DNA of 22,809 nucleotides from Clostridiaceae bacterium (GCA_904501705.1 CAJGCA010000024.1:1-22809); one strand, 5' to 3'; counted from the first letter of the stretch, positions 12,243 to 21,614 are shown. A program made the numbers and translations. The notes: generated by a model not told the origin, from the sequence alone.

Positions 12243-13589
12243 ATGAGAAAGCCGAAATTCCGCGCCGCCGCGCTGTTGGCGACGACCGCGGCACTGTTGA
12301 CGCTGTTGCTGTCCGCCTGCGGGCGCAAGGACGAGCAGGTCCTGGTTCGTTACCTCAACTTTAAGCCCGAGATCGCCGACAAATATCAGGAGCTGGCGGA
12401 CGCCTACGAACAGGAAACGGGGGTCAAGGTGGTGGTCGACACCGCCGCCAACAACACCTACGAGCAGACGCTCATGGCGAAGATGGCGACCGCCGAGGCA
12501 CCCACGCTGTTCCAAATCAACGGCCCGCGCGGGTACACGAACTGGCAGGACTACTGCGCCGACCTCTCGAACACCGAATTGTATAAGCACCTGACCGACA
12601 AATCTCTCGCCGTCACCGACGGGAATAAGGTCGTCGGCATCCCCTACGTCGTCGAGGGCTACGGCATCATCTACAACAAAGCCATCACCGATAAGTATTT
12701 TGCGCTCACCGACCGCGCGACAACCTACAAGTCAATGGACGAGATCAATTCCTTTGCGAAACTCAAGGCCCTCGTCGAGGATATGCAAAAGCGCGCCGCC
12801 GACCTCGGTATTAAGGGCGTGTTCGCCTCCACCTCGCTCAAAACGGGCGAGGATTGGCGTTGGCAGACCCACCTTGCCAACATCCCCATCACCCACGAGT
12901 TTACGGCAAAGAAGGTCGATCTGACCTCCGATGCGACAAACGAAATCGAGTTCCGGTATCATAACGAGTTTAAGAATATTTTTGACCTCTATATCAACAA
13001 CTCCGTCACCGACAAGAAGCTGCTCGGCACCAAAACGGTGTCCGACTCGATGGCGGAATTCGCCCTCGAGCAATGCGCGATGGTACAGAACGGCAACTGG
13101 GCGTGGAGCCAGATCGCGGGCGTGTCGGGCAACAAGGTCAAAGCCGAAAATGTGAAGTACCTGCCCATCTACACGGGCGTCGAGGGCGAGGAAAACCACG
13201 GCCTTGCCGTCGGCACCGAGAACTTCTACGCCATCAACGCGAATGCCTCCGAAGAAGAGCAAAAGGCCGCGGCAGACTTCATCTACTGGATGTATTCCAG
13301 CGACAAGGGCAAGAAGTACGTCACCGAGGAGTTCGGCTTCATCGCGCCGTTTGACACCTTTAAGGACGACGAGCGTCCTACCGACCCACTCGCGCAGGAG
13401 ATCATCCGCTGGATGGAAAAGGACGGCGTCAAGACCATCCCGTGGAATTTCACGCTGTTCCCCTCCGCGCAGTTCAAGGAGTCCTTCGGCTCTTCTCTGC
13501 TCAAATATGCCCAAGGAAATAAAGACTGGTCCTCCGTCACCGCGGATATGGTCGCTGACTGGAAAAAGGAAAGCGCCGCCGCATCCTGA
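12243..13589 (+). CDS. Maltodextrin ABC transporter, substrate-binding lipoprotein
   Basis: This 448-residue family 1 extracellular sugar-binding protein (MalE-like) has a lipoprotein signal peptide. A basic MRKPKFR start and hydrophobic core lead to the lipobox LLSAC with Cys26, so it should be anchored to the outer face of the membrane. The mature part has typical features of the family, such as PTLFQINGP near residue 86, a GIPYVVEGYGIIYNKA segment, and the late AADFIYWMYSSDKGKKYV motif. ATG 12243 follows CGGAGGAG; the longer frame from 12171 includes no better site. It heads an operon with two permeases, MalQ and a phosphorylase, making maltodextrins the probable ligand (inferred from context). 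Confidence 0.92.
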   Translation: MRKPKFRAAALLATTAALLTLLLSACGRKDEQVLVRYLNFKPEIADKYQELADAYEQETGVKVVVDTAANNTYEQTLMAKMATAEAPTLFQINGPRGYTNWQDYCADLSNTELYKHLTDKSLAVTDGNKVVGIPYVVEGYGIIYNKAITDKYFALTDRATTYKSMDEINSFAKLKALVEDMQKRAADLGIKGVFASTSLKTGEDWRWQTHLANIPITHEFTAKKVDLTSDATNEIEFRYHNEFKNIFDLYINNSVTDKKLLGTKTVSDSMAEFALEQCAMVQNGNWAWSQIAGVSGNKVKAENVKYLPIYTGVEGEENHGLAVGTENFYAINANASEEEQKAAADFIYWMYSSDKGKKYVTEEFGFIAPFDTFKDDERPTDPLAQEIIRWMEKDGVKTIPWNFTLFPSAQFKESFGSSLLKYAQGNKDWSSVTADMVADWKKESAAAS

Positions 13590-13615
13590 CCCGCGGTGAA
13601 AGGACGGCCTAAGCT

Positions 13616-14461
13616 ATGAATCATCAACTCAAACGACAATTCGCCGCCTTTGTGCTGCCGACGCTGTTGGCGTTCACCGTGGCGTTTATCATTCCTTTTG
13701 TCATGGGCGTGTGGCTGTCCTTCACCAAATTTACGACCGTCACCAACGCCAAATGGGTAGGGCCGGAAAACTATATCCGTGCCTTCACCGCCGACAACGA
13801 TTTTCTGCGCGCGCTCGGATTTACGGCGCTGTTCACCGCCGTCACCATCGTGACGGTAAACGTGCTGGCGTTCCTGCTCGCGCTGCTGCTCACCCGCGGG
13901 CTAAAGGGCACCAACCTCTTTCGCTCGGTGTTCTTTATGCCGAACCTCATCGGCGGCATTGTGCTCGGCTATATCTGGAACCTGCTCATCAACGGCGTGC
14001 TCAGCCTGTGGGGAGTGGACATCACCTACGCCGCCAAGTACGGTTTCTGGGGGCTGGTGCTGCTCACCAACTGGCAGCTCATCGGCTATATGATGGTCAT
14101 CTATATCGCAGGGCTGCAAAACATCCCGCCTGCGCTAACCGAGGCAGCCTCCATCGACGGTGCCTCGCCGTCGATGGTTCTCTTCAAGATTAAGCTACCG
14201 ATGGTGATGCCGTCGGTAACGATCTGCACATTCCTGACGCTGACCAACGCCTTTAAGATGTTCGACCAAAACCTCGCGCTGACCGCGGGCGCACCCGAAA
14301 AGCAGACCGAGATGCTGGCGCTCAACATCTACCAGACCTTCTACGGCCGCGTCGGCTGGCAGGGCGTCGGGCAAGCGAAGGCGGTTGTGTTCTTCCTCCT
14401 CGTGGCGCTGATCGCCTTCGTGCAGCTGCGCGCCACCCGCAGTAAGGAGGTGGAGGCATGA
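13616..14461 (+). CDS. Sugar ABC transporter permease, MalF-like
   Basis: This 281-residue inner-membrane permease has six predicted TM segments. The EAA loop that contacts the ATPase is EAASIDGASPSMVLFKIKLP at residues 176-195. AAAGGAC lies upstream of ATG 13616. The stop overlaps the next permease start (ATGA at 14458-14461), so the two subunits are translationally coupled and should form a heterodimeric channel. It lacks the large periplasmic P2 loop of enterobacterial MalF, as is usual in Gram-positive relatives. Confidence 0.93.
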   Translation: MNHQLKRQFAAFVLPTLLAFTVAFIIPFVMGVWLSFTKFTTVTNAKWVGPENYIRAFTADNDFLRALGFTALFTAVTIVTVNVLAFLLALLLTRGLKGTNLFRSVFFMPNLIGGIVLGYIWNLLINGVLSLWGVDITYAAKYGFWGLVLLTNWQLIGYMMVIYIAGLQNIPPALTEAASIDGASPSMVLFKIKLPMVMPSVTICTFLTLTNAFKMFDQNLALTAGAPEKQTEMLALNIYQTFYGRVGWQGVGQAKAVVFFLLVALIAFVQLRATRSKEVEA

Positions 14462-15300
14462 CCGTCCGTCGCACCCGCACAGTTGACCGCCTGCTCACCG
14501 CCCTACTGGCGGTGGTCGGGGCACTCTTCCTCGTGCCCGTGTTCCTCGTACTGCTTAATTCGTTTAAATCCCGCCTGTATATTTCGGGCGAGCCCTTCGC
14601 ATTTCCCAACGCCGACACCTTCGTGGGGCTGGAAAACTATATCCGCGGGCTGACCTCGGCGGGCTTTTTCGCCGCGTTCGGGCGCTCGGTGTTCATCACC
14701 GTCGCCGCGGTGGCGCTCATCGTGCTGTGCACCTCGATGACCGCGTGGTATCTCGTGCGGGTCAAAAATCGACTGACGAAACTGCTCTATTACCTCTTTG
14801 TATTCAGCATGATCGTGCCGTTTCAGATGGTGATGTTCACGATGACCTACGTCGTCGGGCGGATCGGGTTTAACAACGTCGTCGGCATCGTGCCCGTCTA
14901 CCTCGGCTTCGGCGCGGGATTGTCGGTGTTTATGCTCAGCGGGTTTATCAAATCCATCCCGCTCGACATCGAGGAAGCCGCCACCATCGACGGCTGCACC
15001 CCGTGGCAGTGCTTTGTTCACGTGGTGTTTCCCGTGCTGCGCCCGACCGCCGTCACCGTCGCCATCCTCAACGCGATGTGGATATGGAACGACTATCTCT
15101 TACCCTATCTTATCCTCGGCACGCGGCAAAAGACCATCCCCGTCGCAATCCAGATCTCGATGCAGGGCGCGTACGGTGCGACCGACTACGGCGGCCTGAT
15201 GGCGATGCTGGTGCTCGCCATCATCCCCATCATCGCGTTCTATCTCGTCGGACAGAAATATATCATCGAGGGTGTCATCGCAGGCGCCGTCAAGGGCTAA
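14458..15300 (+). CDS. Sugar ABC transporter permease, MalG-like
   Basis: This 280-residue inner-membrane permease is the partner of the upstream gene. It has six TM segments and the EAA loop EAATIDGCTPWQCFVHVVFP at residues 173-192, closely parallel to the loop of its partner. The C-terminal QKYIIEGVIAGAVKG is the typical end of CUT1-family MalG-type subunits. Its start overlaps the previous stop by 4 bp. No ATP-binding subunit follows; a shared MsmK/UgpC-type ATPase elsewhere in the genome is likely. Confidence 0.94.
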   Translation: MTVRRTRTVDRLLTALLAVVGALFLVPVFLVLLNSFKSRLYISGEPFAFPNADTFVGLENYIRGLTSAGFFAAFGRSVFITVAAVALIVLCTSMTAWYLVRVKNRLTKLLYYLFVFSMIVPFQMVMFTMTYVVGRIGFNNVVGIVPVYLGFGAGLSVFMLSGFIKSIPLDIEEAATIDGCTPWQCFVHVVFPVLRPTAVTVAILNAMWIWNDYLLPYLILGTRQKTIPVAIQISMQGAYGATDYGGLMAMLVLAIIPIIAFYLVGQKYIIEGVIAGAVKG

Positions 15301-15365
15301 CCGATTGGTTGCTCTTACCCTTATCCCGCGACACCCCCAATCTCACAGCAAAGGAACGGATCACT

Positions 15366-16871
15366 ATGAACGGCAAACGCACAAGCGGCATCCTGCTGCA
15401 CATTAGCTCCTTGCCCGGCGCTTACGGCATCGGCACGTTGGGTGAAGAAGCCTACCGCTTCGTCGACTTTCTGCGGCGGGCGGGACAGACCTACTGGCAG
15501 ATCCTGCCCGTCTGTCCCGTCGGCAAGGGTAATTCCCCCTACCAAAGCTTTTCAAGCTTTGCGGGCAACGCCGCCTTTATCGACCCTGCGGGGCTGCACC
15601 GTCTCGGTTACCTAACCGAGGACGAGCTGTTCGCGGCCAAGGTCAGCGGCGATCCCACCAAGGTGGACTTCGCCGCGGTGGGAAAAGCGCGTGCACGGCT
15701 GTTCGCAACCGTTTATCCTCGCTTTATTGCCGCGCCGCCGAGCGATTTCGAGGACTTCTGCCGAGAACACGCCGACTGGCTGGACGACTACGCGCTGTTC
15801 ATGGCGATCCGCGAGCATAAGGGCGACCTGCCACTGCAAAACTGGGAAACCGACATCCGCGCGCATCGCCCGAAAACGGTGGCGATGTGGCGGGTCAAGT
15901 GCGCCGAGCGCGTGCGGTATCATCAGATGCTGCAGTATCTCTTCTACCGCCAGTGGACAGCACTCAAGGACTATGCGAACCACAGCGGCGTGCGCATCAT
16001 CGGCGACCTGCCGATCTACGTCTCCGCCGACAGCGCGGACGTGTGGGCGGACGCGCATCTCTTCGAGTTGGACGCCGACGGGCAGCCCTCGCTGGTCGCG
16101 GGATGCCCGCCCGACGCGTTCTGTGAGGACGGCCAGCTCTGGGGCAATCCTGTCTACGACTGGCGCGCGATGCACCTTGGCGGCTATCGCTGGTGGCTGC
16201 GTCGCCTCGCGGCGGGCGCGCGGCTGTATGACGTCATCCGCATCGACCATTTCCGGGGGTTTGAATCCTACTACACCATCCCCGCCGACGCCGAGACCGC
16301 CCGCGACGGCGAGTGGAAAAAAGGACCCGGGATGAGGCTGTGGCGTGCGGTCGAAAAGCACCTCGGGCATATCCCGATCATCGCCGAGGATCTTGGCTTT
16401 CTCACCCCCGCGGTGCACAAGCTGGTGAAAGACAGCGGTTTCCCCGGGATGAAGGTGCTGCAGTTCGCGTTCCATCCGTCGGGGGACAGCAACTATCTCC
16501 CCTACCGCTACGATAACAACTGCGTTGTCTACACAGGTACGCACGACAACGACACCATCCTCGGCTGGGCGGACACCGCCGACGAGGCCGAGCTCGCGTT
16601 TGCGATGGACTATCTGCACGCGACCGACCGCAACAGTCTACGCGTCAACATGATGCGCGCGGCGCTTGCGAGCGTTGCGGACACCTGCATCCTCACCGCG
16701 CAGGACGTGTGCGGACTCGGCGGCGAGGCGCGAATGAACACCCCCTCTACCGTCGGGGATAACTGGAGCTGGCGGCTGACCGCCGATCAGCTCACACCGC
16801 AGGCCGCCGAATGGCTACTGACCAATACGCGGCTGTATGGCAGAACTGCCAACAAGGAGAACGTAGAATGA
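15366..16871 (+). CDS. malQ: 4-alpha-glucanotransferase (amylomaltase)
   Basis: This 501-residue GH77 enzyme transfers 1,4-alpha-glucan segments between maltodextrins, releasing glucose and lengthening chains for the phosphorylase. The start is typical (RTSGILLHISSLPGAYGIGT). The catalytic set is visible: nucleophile Asp294 in RIDHFRGF, general acid/base Glu341 in IIAEDLG and Asp394 in GTHDND. It is the short bacterial/plant DPE1-like form without the extra N-terminal domains of E. coli MalQ. ATG 15366 follows AAAGGA; the longer frame from 15003 runs through the permease gene and is not coding. Its stop overlaps the glgP start (ATGA, 16868-16871). The enzyme is cytosolic. Confidence 0.97.
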   Translation: MNGKRTSGILLHISSLPGAYGIGTLGEEAYRFVDFLRRAGQTYWQILPVCPVGKGNSPYQSFSSFAGNAAFIDPAGLHRLGYLTEDELFAAKVSGDPTKVDFAAVGKARARLFATVYPRFIAAPPSDFEDFCREHADWLDDYALFMAIREHKGDLPLQNWETDIRAHRPKTVAMWRVKCAERVRYHQMLQYLFYRQWTALKDYANHSGVRIIGDLPIYVSADSADVWADAHLFELDADGQPSLVAGCPPDAFCEDGQLWGNPVYDWRAMHLGGYRWWLRRLAAGARLYDVIRIDHFRGFESYYTIPADAETARDGEWKKGPGMRLWRAVEKHLGHIPIIAEDLGFLTPAVHKLVKDSGFPGMKVLQFAFHPSGDSNYLPYRYDNNCVVYTGTHDNDTILGWADTADEAELAFAMDYLHATDRNSLRVNMMRAALASVADTCILTAQDVCGLGGEARMNTPSTVGDNWSWRLTADQLTPQAAEWLLTNTRLYGRTANKENVE

Positions 16872-19219
16872 GTGATATGAAGAAAGACCTGACCATATTC
16901 GCCCGCGACGCATACCGCAAAGCCCCCGCCGACCTCGGCGCGTGGCAGCTGCACGACGCGCTCTCCCGCGCAGTGATGCTGTCGGTCGACAAGGCGTGGG
17001 AGAAATCCCGCCGCCGTCACGACACCCGCCGTCGCGCCTATTACCTCTCGGCGGAATTCCTCGTCGGACGGGCGATTTACAATAATCTGCTGTGCACGGG
17101 CAAGCTCGCCGAGGCGCGGCGGGTGCTCGAGGAGCTCGGCACCGATCTCGACCGCCTTGAGGAGATCGAGGACGCGGCGCTCGGCAACGGCGGTCTCGGC
17201 CGTCTGGCGGCGTGCTTCCTCGACAGCGCGGCAACTCTCGGCCTGCCGCTCGACGGCTACGGCATCCGCTACCGCTTCGGCCTGTTCCGCCAGCGCTTTG
17301 TGAACGGCTTTCAGCAAGAGGAGGCGGACGACTGGGCGCGCTTCGGCGATCCGTGGTCGGTGCGCTGCGACGAGGATGCCGTCACCGTCACCTTCGGCGA
17401 CGGTGCGGTGCGCGCCGTGCCCTATGATATGCCGATCATCGGCTACGGCGGGCGGCACATCTCCACCCTGCGTCTGTGGCAGGCGGAGCCGCTGAGCGCG
17501 TTTGATTTTACCGCCTTTAACAATCAGCAATACGATAAGGCAGTGCGTGAAAAGAACCGCGCGGAGGACATCTCCCGCGTGCTCTATCCCAACGACTCCA
17601 CCAGAGCGGGGCGTATCCTGCGCCTAAAACAGCAATATTTCTTCTGTAGTGCGTCCTTGCAGGATGCTCTGCGCCGCTTTGAGGCGGTGCACGGCGATGC
17701 GTGGGACAAGCTACCGAAAATGCTCTGCTTCCAGCTCAACGACACCCACCCCGTTATTGCCATCCCCGAGCTTATCCGTCTGTTGATGGCGCGCGGCGTG
17801 GAGTTCTCCGATGCCCTGCACATTGCGCGACAGGTGTTTAACTACACCAACCACACGATTATGCAGGAGGCGTTGGAGAAATGGGAGCTGTCACTCGTGC
17901 GCGCTGTTGCGCCCGAGTGCGCGAAGCTCATTCGCCGCCTCGCGCGCGTGCAGGAGACCGAGCTGCGCCACCGCGGCGTGCCCGAGGAGCAGTGGAGTGA
18001 ACTTCTGCTGCTGCAGGGGGGCACCGTGCATATGGCGTACCTCGCCTGCTGGTGCTCGACCTATATCAACGGCGTCGCGCAGCTGCACACCGACATCCTC
18101 AAAGAACGCGTTCTGCGCTGCTGGCACGAATTGTATCCCCACAAAATTCAGAACAAGACCAACGGCATCACCCAGCGCCGCTGGCTGGCACTATGCAACC
18201 GCCCGCTCGCGGGGCTGATCACCGATCTACTCGGCGACGACGGCTGGATCACCGATCTCGGCCGCCTGCGCGAACTGGAAAAATACGCCGAGGATGAGCG
18301 CGTACTCGAGCAGTTTATCGCCATCAAAAAGGAGAACAAGCGTCGCCTGTGCGCCTATATTCAGCAGCACGACGGGGTGACCATCGACACCGACGCCATC
18401 CTCGATGTACAGATCAAGCGCCTGCATGAGTATAAGCGGCAGCTGCTCAACATCCTCTGCATCCTCGAACTCTATTTTGAGATCAAGGAGGGGGCGCTGA
18501 CCGATTTCACCCCGACGGTGTTCCTGTTCGGCGCGAAGGCCGCGCCCGGGTATTTCCGCGCCAAGGCGATCATTAAGCTCATCCACGCGGTCGCCGACCT
18601 CATCGCACGCGACGAGCAGGTCAGCCGCTATATCCAAGTGGTGTTCGTGTCGGATTACAACGTCTCCTACGCCGAGAAGATCGTTGCAGCGGCAGACGTG
18701 TCCGAGCAGATCTCCACCGCGGGCACCGAGGCGAGCGGCACCGGCAATATGAAGCTGATGCTGGGCGGCGCCGTCACCCTCGGCACCTACGACGGCGCCA
18801 ACGTCGAGATCGTCGCCGAGGCGGGCGAGGAGAACAACTTCATCTTCGGCGCGCGCGTCGAGGACATCGAAGCCATCGCCGACACCTACGACGCGCGGGC
18901 ACTGTATGAGAAAAACCCGAAGATCAAGCGCTGCCTGGACGCGCTGACAAACGGCACGCTTTCCGACGACGGCACGGGGATGTTTGCGGAGCTCGTCTCC
19001 GCGCTGCTCGACGGTGCGAGTTGGCACAAACCCGATCACTATTATCTGCTGCTAGATTTCGAGGACTGCCTGCGTGCAAAGCTGGAGGTCAACCACGACT
19101 ATGGTCGCGATCGCAAAGCGTTCGCCAAAAAGCAATGGAGAAATCTGTGCGCGGCGGGGAAATTTTCCTCCGACCGCACCATTGCGCAGTACGCGAAGGA
19201 TATTTGGCACATCAAATAA
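16868..19219 (+). CDS. glgP: Glycogen/maltodextrin phosphorylase
   Basis: This 783-residue GT35 enzyme phosphorolyses alpha-1,4-glucans to glucose-1-phosphate with pyridoxal phosphate. Diagnostic segments are YYLSAEFLVGR near the N-terminus, GNGGLGRLAACFLDS, CFQLNDTHP, NYTNHT, KTNGITQRRWL, and the PLP site EASGTGNMK with Lys629. The ATG at 16868 overlaps the malQ stop and has AAGGAG at 16855-16860, indicating translational coupling. Whether it prefers glycogen or imported maltodextrin (GlgP versus MalP) cannot be told from sequence, but the operon with the importer and MalQ favours maltodextrin. No glycogen-synthesis gene lies nearby. It is the last gene of the operon, before the terminator at 19226-19253. 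Confidence 0.97.
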   Translation: MSDMKKDLTIFARDAYRKAPADLGAWQLHDALSRAVMLSVDKAWEKSRRRHDTRRRAYYLSAEFLVGRAIYNNLLCTGKLAEARRVLEELGTDLDRLEEIEDAALGNGGLGRLAACFLDSAATLGLPLDGYGIRYRFGLFRQRFVNGFQQEEADDWARFGDPWSVRCDEDAVTVTFGDGAVRAVPYDMPIIGYGGRHISTLRLWQAEPLSAFDFTAFNNQQYDKAVREKNRAEDISRVLYPNDSTRAGRILRLKQQYFFCSASLQDALRRFEAVHGDAWDKLPKMLCFQLNDTHPVIAIPELIRLLMARGVEFSDALHIARQVFNYTNHTIMQEALEKWELSLVRAVAPECAKLIRRLARVQETELRHRGVPEEQWSELLLLQGGTVHMAYLACWCSTYINGVAQLHTDILKERVLRCWHELYPHKIQNKTNGITQRRWLALCNRPLAGLITDLLGDDGWITDLGRLRELEKYAEDERVLEQFIAIKKENKRRLCAYIQQHDGVTIDTDAILDVQIKRLHEYKRQLLNILCILELYFEIKEGALTDFTPTVFLFGAKAAPGYFRAKAIIKLIHAVADLIARDEQVSRYIQVVFVSDYNVSYAEKIVAAADVSEQISTAGTEASGTGNMKLMLGGAVTLGTYDGANVEIVAEAGEENNFIFGARVEDIEAIADTYDARALYEKNPKIKRCLDALTNGTLSDDGTGMFAELVSALLDGASWHKPDHYYLLLDFEDCLRAKLEVNHDYGRDRKAFAKKQWRNLCAAGKFSSDRTIAQYAKDIWHIK

Positions 19220-19225
19220 CGCCAA

Positions 19226-19253
19226 AACAGCCCGCTCGAATGAGCGGGCTGTT
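19226..19253. terminator. Terminator after the maltodextrin operon
   Basis: AACAGCCCGCTC/GAGCGGGCTGTT forms a 12-bp perfect stem with a 4-nt loop, followed by CCTTTAT. It sits between convergent genes and may act in both directions. Confidence 0.85.
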
Positions 19254-19263
19254 CCTTTATCTC

Positions 19264-19860
19264 TTATACATCCTTTTTCATCTGCGGGGCGAGGGCGAAG
19301 AACACCATCGCCGTGCGGATATAGGCGATCAACAGGAGATTCAGCAGATACCGCACCGTCGGCAGGTCAAAGGAGAACGCCGCCATCGCCTCGGGCAGAC
19401 CGCCGAGCATCAGCCACGCGGTGTACACCGTGCAGGCGAGCGCGAGGATCCACCTGACCGTTTTGCCGAGCCGCCGCGCCAGCAGCAGCACGAGCGTTAC
19501 AATGTGCATCACCACGTCCACCGAGAACGGCACATACAGCGAAAGACCCCCAACCGCGGTGTTGATCTGCAGCAACTCGCACACAAGCCGCAGCGCAACC
19601 GCGACCGCGAGCATCACCGCCCACACGCGCTCGGTCTTGTAGCCGCCGAGCCGCCACGGACGCATCACCGCCGTCAGCGCGCAGATAACCCCCGTCAGCC
19701 GCGCGATATAGGCGCCGAGCCCCGCAAAAAAGCCAAGAACCGTGCTTGTATCCAGCGATATGTTCAGAAACGACGGAACCACCGTCGCCAAATACACTGC
19801 CATCGGCAGAACGATGAGCAGCAGCCACGCTACCACCGACCGTGTTTTTCTTTTCGCCAT
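19264..19860 (-). CDS. Polytopic membrane protein of unknown function
   Basis: This 198-residue protein has about six hydrophobic segments: WLLLIVLPMAVYLATVV, then TVLGFFAGLGAYIARLTGVI, then VWAVMLAVAVALRLVCEL, then VDVVMHIVTLVLLLARRL, then WILALACTVYTAWLML, then LLLIAYIRTAMVFFALA. Short charged loops lie between, and the tail MKKDV should be cytoplasmic. I recognise no family or catalytic residue. ATG 19860 is preceded by GGAGGG and a good promoter. It is a single-gene unit with host-like GC content, convergent with glgP. Confidence 0.8.
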   Translation of the reverse strand: MAKRKTRSVVAWLLLIVLPMAVYLATVVPSFLNISLDTSTVLGFFAGLGAYIARLTGVICALTAVMRPWRLGGYKTERVWAVMLAVAVALRLVCELLQINTAVGGLSLYVPFSVDVVMHIVTLVLLLARRLGKTVRWILALACTVYTAWLMLGGLPEAMAAFSFDLPTVRYLLNLLLIAYIRTAMVFFALAPQMKKDV

Positions 19861-19899
19861 TTGTTATCCCTCCGAAATGAATCCCAGCGTTACCTGTCC

Positions 19900-19928
19900 A
19901 TTATACCAACCGTCCGTACTTTTTTCAA
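19900..19928 (-). promoter_or_regulatory. Promoter of the polytopic membrane-protein gene
   Basis: On the minus strand TTGAAA (19928-19923) and TATAAT (19905-19900) are separated by 17 bp, followed by GGAGGG and the start codon. Confidence 0.75.
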
Positions 19929-19956
19929 ACATTTTTTCACAATCGACAGAAAACGG

Positions 19957-19985
19957 TGGAATATTTCCTTTTCCTATGATACAAT
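19957..19985 (+). promoter_or_regulatory. Weak promoter for the COG2426-type gene
   Basis: TACAAT (19980-19985) has a poor -35 (TGGAAT, 19957-19962) at 17 bp. It lies about 54 nt upstream of ATG 20039. Confidence 0.4.
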
Positions 19986-20038
19986 GGTCGCGGTGTTAAG
20001 CAAAAATAAAGGACATATAAATTGCATGAGGTGAAATT

Positions 20039-20536
20039 ATGGAAGGTTTAGTCAATTGGTTTATTGAGGTACTGCAGGGAATCTCGGGCGAGTGGGTATC
20101 GTTCATCATCTCGATGGTGCCGATCCTCGAATTGCGCGGCGGTCTGCTCGCCGCGTCGCTGTTAAACGTCGACATTCTTACTGCGGTGCCGATCTGCATT
20201 ATCGGCAACATTATCCCCATCCCCTTTATTCTGTGGTTTATCACCCCCATCTTCACCTGGCTTAAGAAGACGAAGATCTTCCGCCCGATGGTCGAAAAGC
20301 TGGAATCCAAGGCGCTCGGCAAGAGCGAGAAGATCGAAAAGGGGTATTTCTGGGGGCTGGCGCTGTTCGTCGGCATCCCGCTGCCCGGCACGGGCGCGTG
20401 GACGGGCGCGCTGATCGCCTCCCTGCTCGGCATTAAGTTCAAAAAGGCGTTCCCCGCCATTCTGGTCGGCATCGCCATTGCCACCATCATTATGTCCATC
20501 GTATCCTACGGTTTGCTCGGCGCGATCATTCGATAA
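20039..20536 (+). CDS. Small multidrug-export-like membrane protein (COG2426)
   Basis: This 165-residue integral membrane protein has three or four hydrophobic regions. ELRGGLLAA and the glycine/proline motif GLALFVGIPLPGTGAWTGAL are hallmarks of the COG2426/PF06695 family, which is annotated as putative small multi-drug export protein. The name is historical and real transport substrates are not established. A basic loop (KKTKIFRPMVEKLESKALGK) separates the two halves. ATG 20039 follows GAGGTGA. It is a single gene with its own weak promoter; the S1-domain gene begins 84 nt after it and may be co-transcribed. Confidence 0.88.
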   Translation: MEGLVNWFIEVLQGISGEWVSFIISMVPILELRGGLLAASLLNVDILTAVPICIIGNIIPIPFILWFITPIFTWLKKTKIFRPMVEKLESKALGKSEKIEKGYFWGLALFVGIPLPGTGAWTGALIASLLGIKFKKAFPAILVGIAIATIIMSIVSYGLLGAIIR

Positions 20537-20620
20537 AAGGTTAAACGAATTCCATCGGCACGGAACATACAAACGAGGACGGACGCATATATATCCCGTA
20601 AGAGAAAGGGAAGGAATGAT

Positions 20621-21553
20621 ATGATCATGGAGAAGACCGTTTACCGTCCGGAAGGCTCGCTGTTCCACACGCCGGAGAACCAAAGCGCCATCGCCACCAT
20701 CACCGAGCTGATGCAAGCGCAGGCTGACGGCAGGATCCTCGAGGCGCGCGCCGTGCGCTGCGACGTCGAGCACAACCTCATCGTCCAGCTCCCCTGCGGC
20801 GAGGGCATCATCCCCCACGCGGAGGGCGCCGTCGGCATTGCCGAGGGCACGACCCGCGACATCGTCCTCATCACCCGCGTCAACAAGCCTGTATGCTTTG
20901 TCGTTATCGGCTTCGAACAGACCGCCGACGGCTGTCGCCCCATCCTCTCGCGCCGTCGGGCGCAGGAACGGTGCCGCGCGGAATACATCGCCCACCTCAA
21001 ACGCGGCGACGTCATCCCCGCGCGCATCACGCGGCTCGAAACCTTCGGCGCATTCTGCGACATCGGGTGCGGCCTGCCAGCGCTCATTCCGATCGCCGAC
21101 ATCTCGGTCAGCCGCATTGCCCACCCGCGCGACCGCTTCACCACGGGGATGGAGATCCTCGGCGTGGTATCCTCGCTGGAAAACGGACGGGTCTGCCTCT
21201 CCCACCGCGAGCTGCTCGGCACGTGGGAGGAGAACGCCGCGCTATTCAACGCAGGGGAAACAATCGCAGGGATTATACGATCGGTAGAGCCTTATGGCGT
21301 GTTTGTTGAGCTGACACCCAACCTGGCGGGGCTTGCCGAGCCGCGCGAGGGGGTGCGCGTCGGGCAACAGGCCGCGGTGTACATCAAGAGTGTGCAGCCC
21401 GACAAGCTCAAAATCAAGCTCGCGCTCATCGACGCGCAGGACGGCGTCGCCGCCCCGCAACCGCCGCAGTATTTCATCACGCAAGGGCCGCTCTCCTATT
21501 GGCGCTATTCCCCCGCTGAGTGCTCACGCGTTATTGAAAGCTCATTTGTGTAA
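20621..21553 (+). CDS. S1-domain RNA-binding protein (short ribosomal protein S1-like)
   Basis: This 310-residue protein has a degenerate first S1-like barrel (about 30-105, with GEGIIPHAEGAVG). A good second S1 domain covers about 125-195 (RGDVIPARITRLETFGAFCD). A third covers about 207-273 (AGETIAGIIRSVEPYGVFVE). A ~35-residue tail follows. It resembles the short S1 homologs of clostridia, which bind mRNA or ribosomes, more than the six-domain S1 of proteobacteria. AAGGA lies 5 nt before ATG 20621; ATG 20627 is an equally possible start 6 nt later. There is no fused HMBPP reductase domain, as seen in some clostridia. A strong terminator follows. Confidence 0.88.
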   Translation: MIMEKTVYRPEGSLFHTPENQSAIATITELMQAQADGRILEARAVRCDVEHNLIVQLPCGEGIIPHAEGAVGIAEGTTRDIVLITRVNKPVCFVVIGFEQTADGCRPILSRRRAQERCRAEYIAHLKRGDVIPARITRLETFGAFCDIGCGLPALIPIADISVSRIAHPRDRFTTGMEILGVVSSLENGRVCLSHRELLGTWEENAALFNAGETIAGIIRSVEPYGVFVELTPNLAGLAEPREGVRVGQQAAVYIKSVQPDKLKIKLALIDAQDGVAAPQPPQYFITQGPLSYWRYSPAECSRVIESSFV

Positions 21554-21557
21554 CGTT

Positions 21558-21590
21558 ATCAAGGGCATACCCGACGGGTATGCCCTTGAT
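21558..21590 (+). terminator. Terminator of the S1-domain gene
   Basis: A 15-bp perfect stem (21558-21572 with 21576-21590) has a 3-nt loop and is followed by TTTATAAATTTTT. It begins 4 nt after the stop codon. Confidence 0.92.
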
Positions 21591-21614
21591 TTTATAAATT
21601 TTTCCTTCGAGCGG

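Noticed and set aside
12732..13514. Long minus-strand open frames opposite the maltodextrin operon and typA (also 15612-16619, 16787-17530, 18227-19039, 9812-10702)
   Set aside because: They are antisense shadows created by high GC at third positions of strongly supported genes, with low-complexity translations.
15003..15365. N-terminal extension of malQ
   Set aside because: The frame upstream of 15366 runs through the permease gene in another frame; ATG 15366 has its own ribosome binding site and matches the family start.
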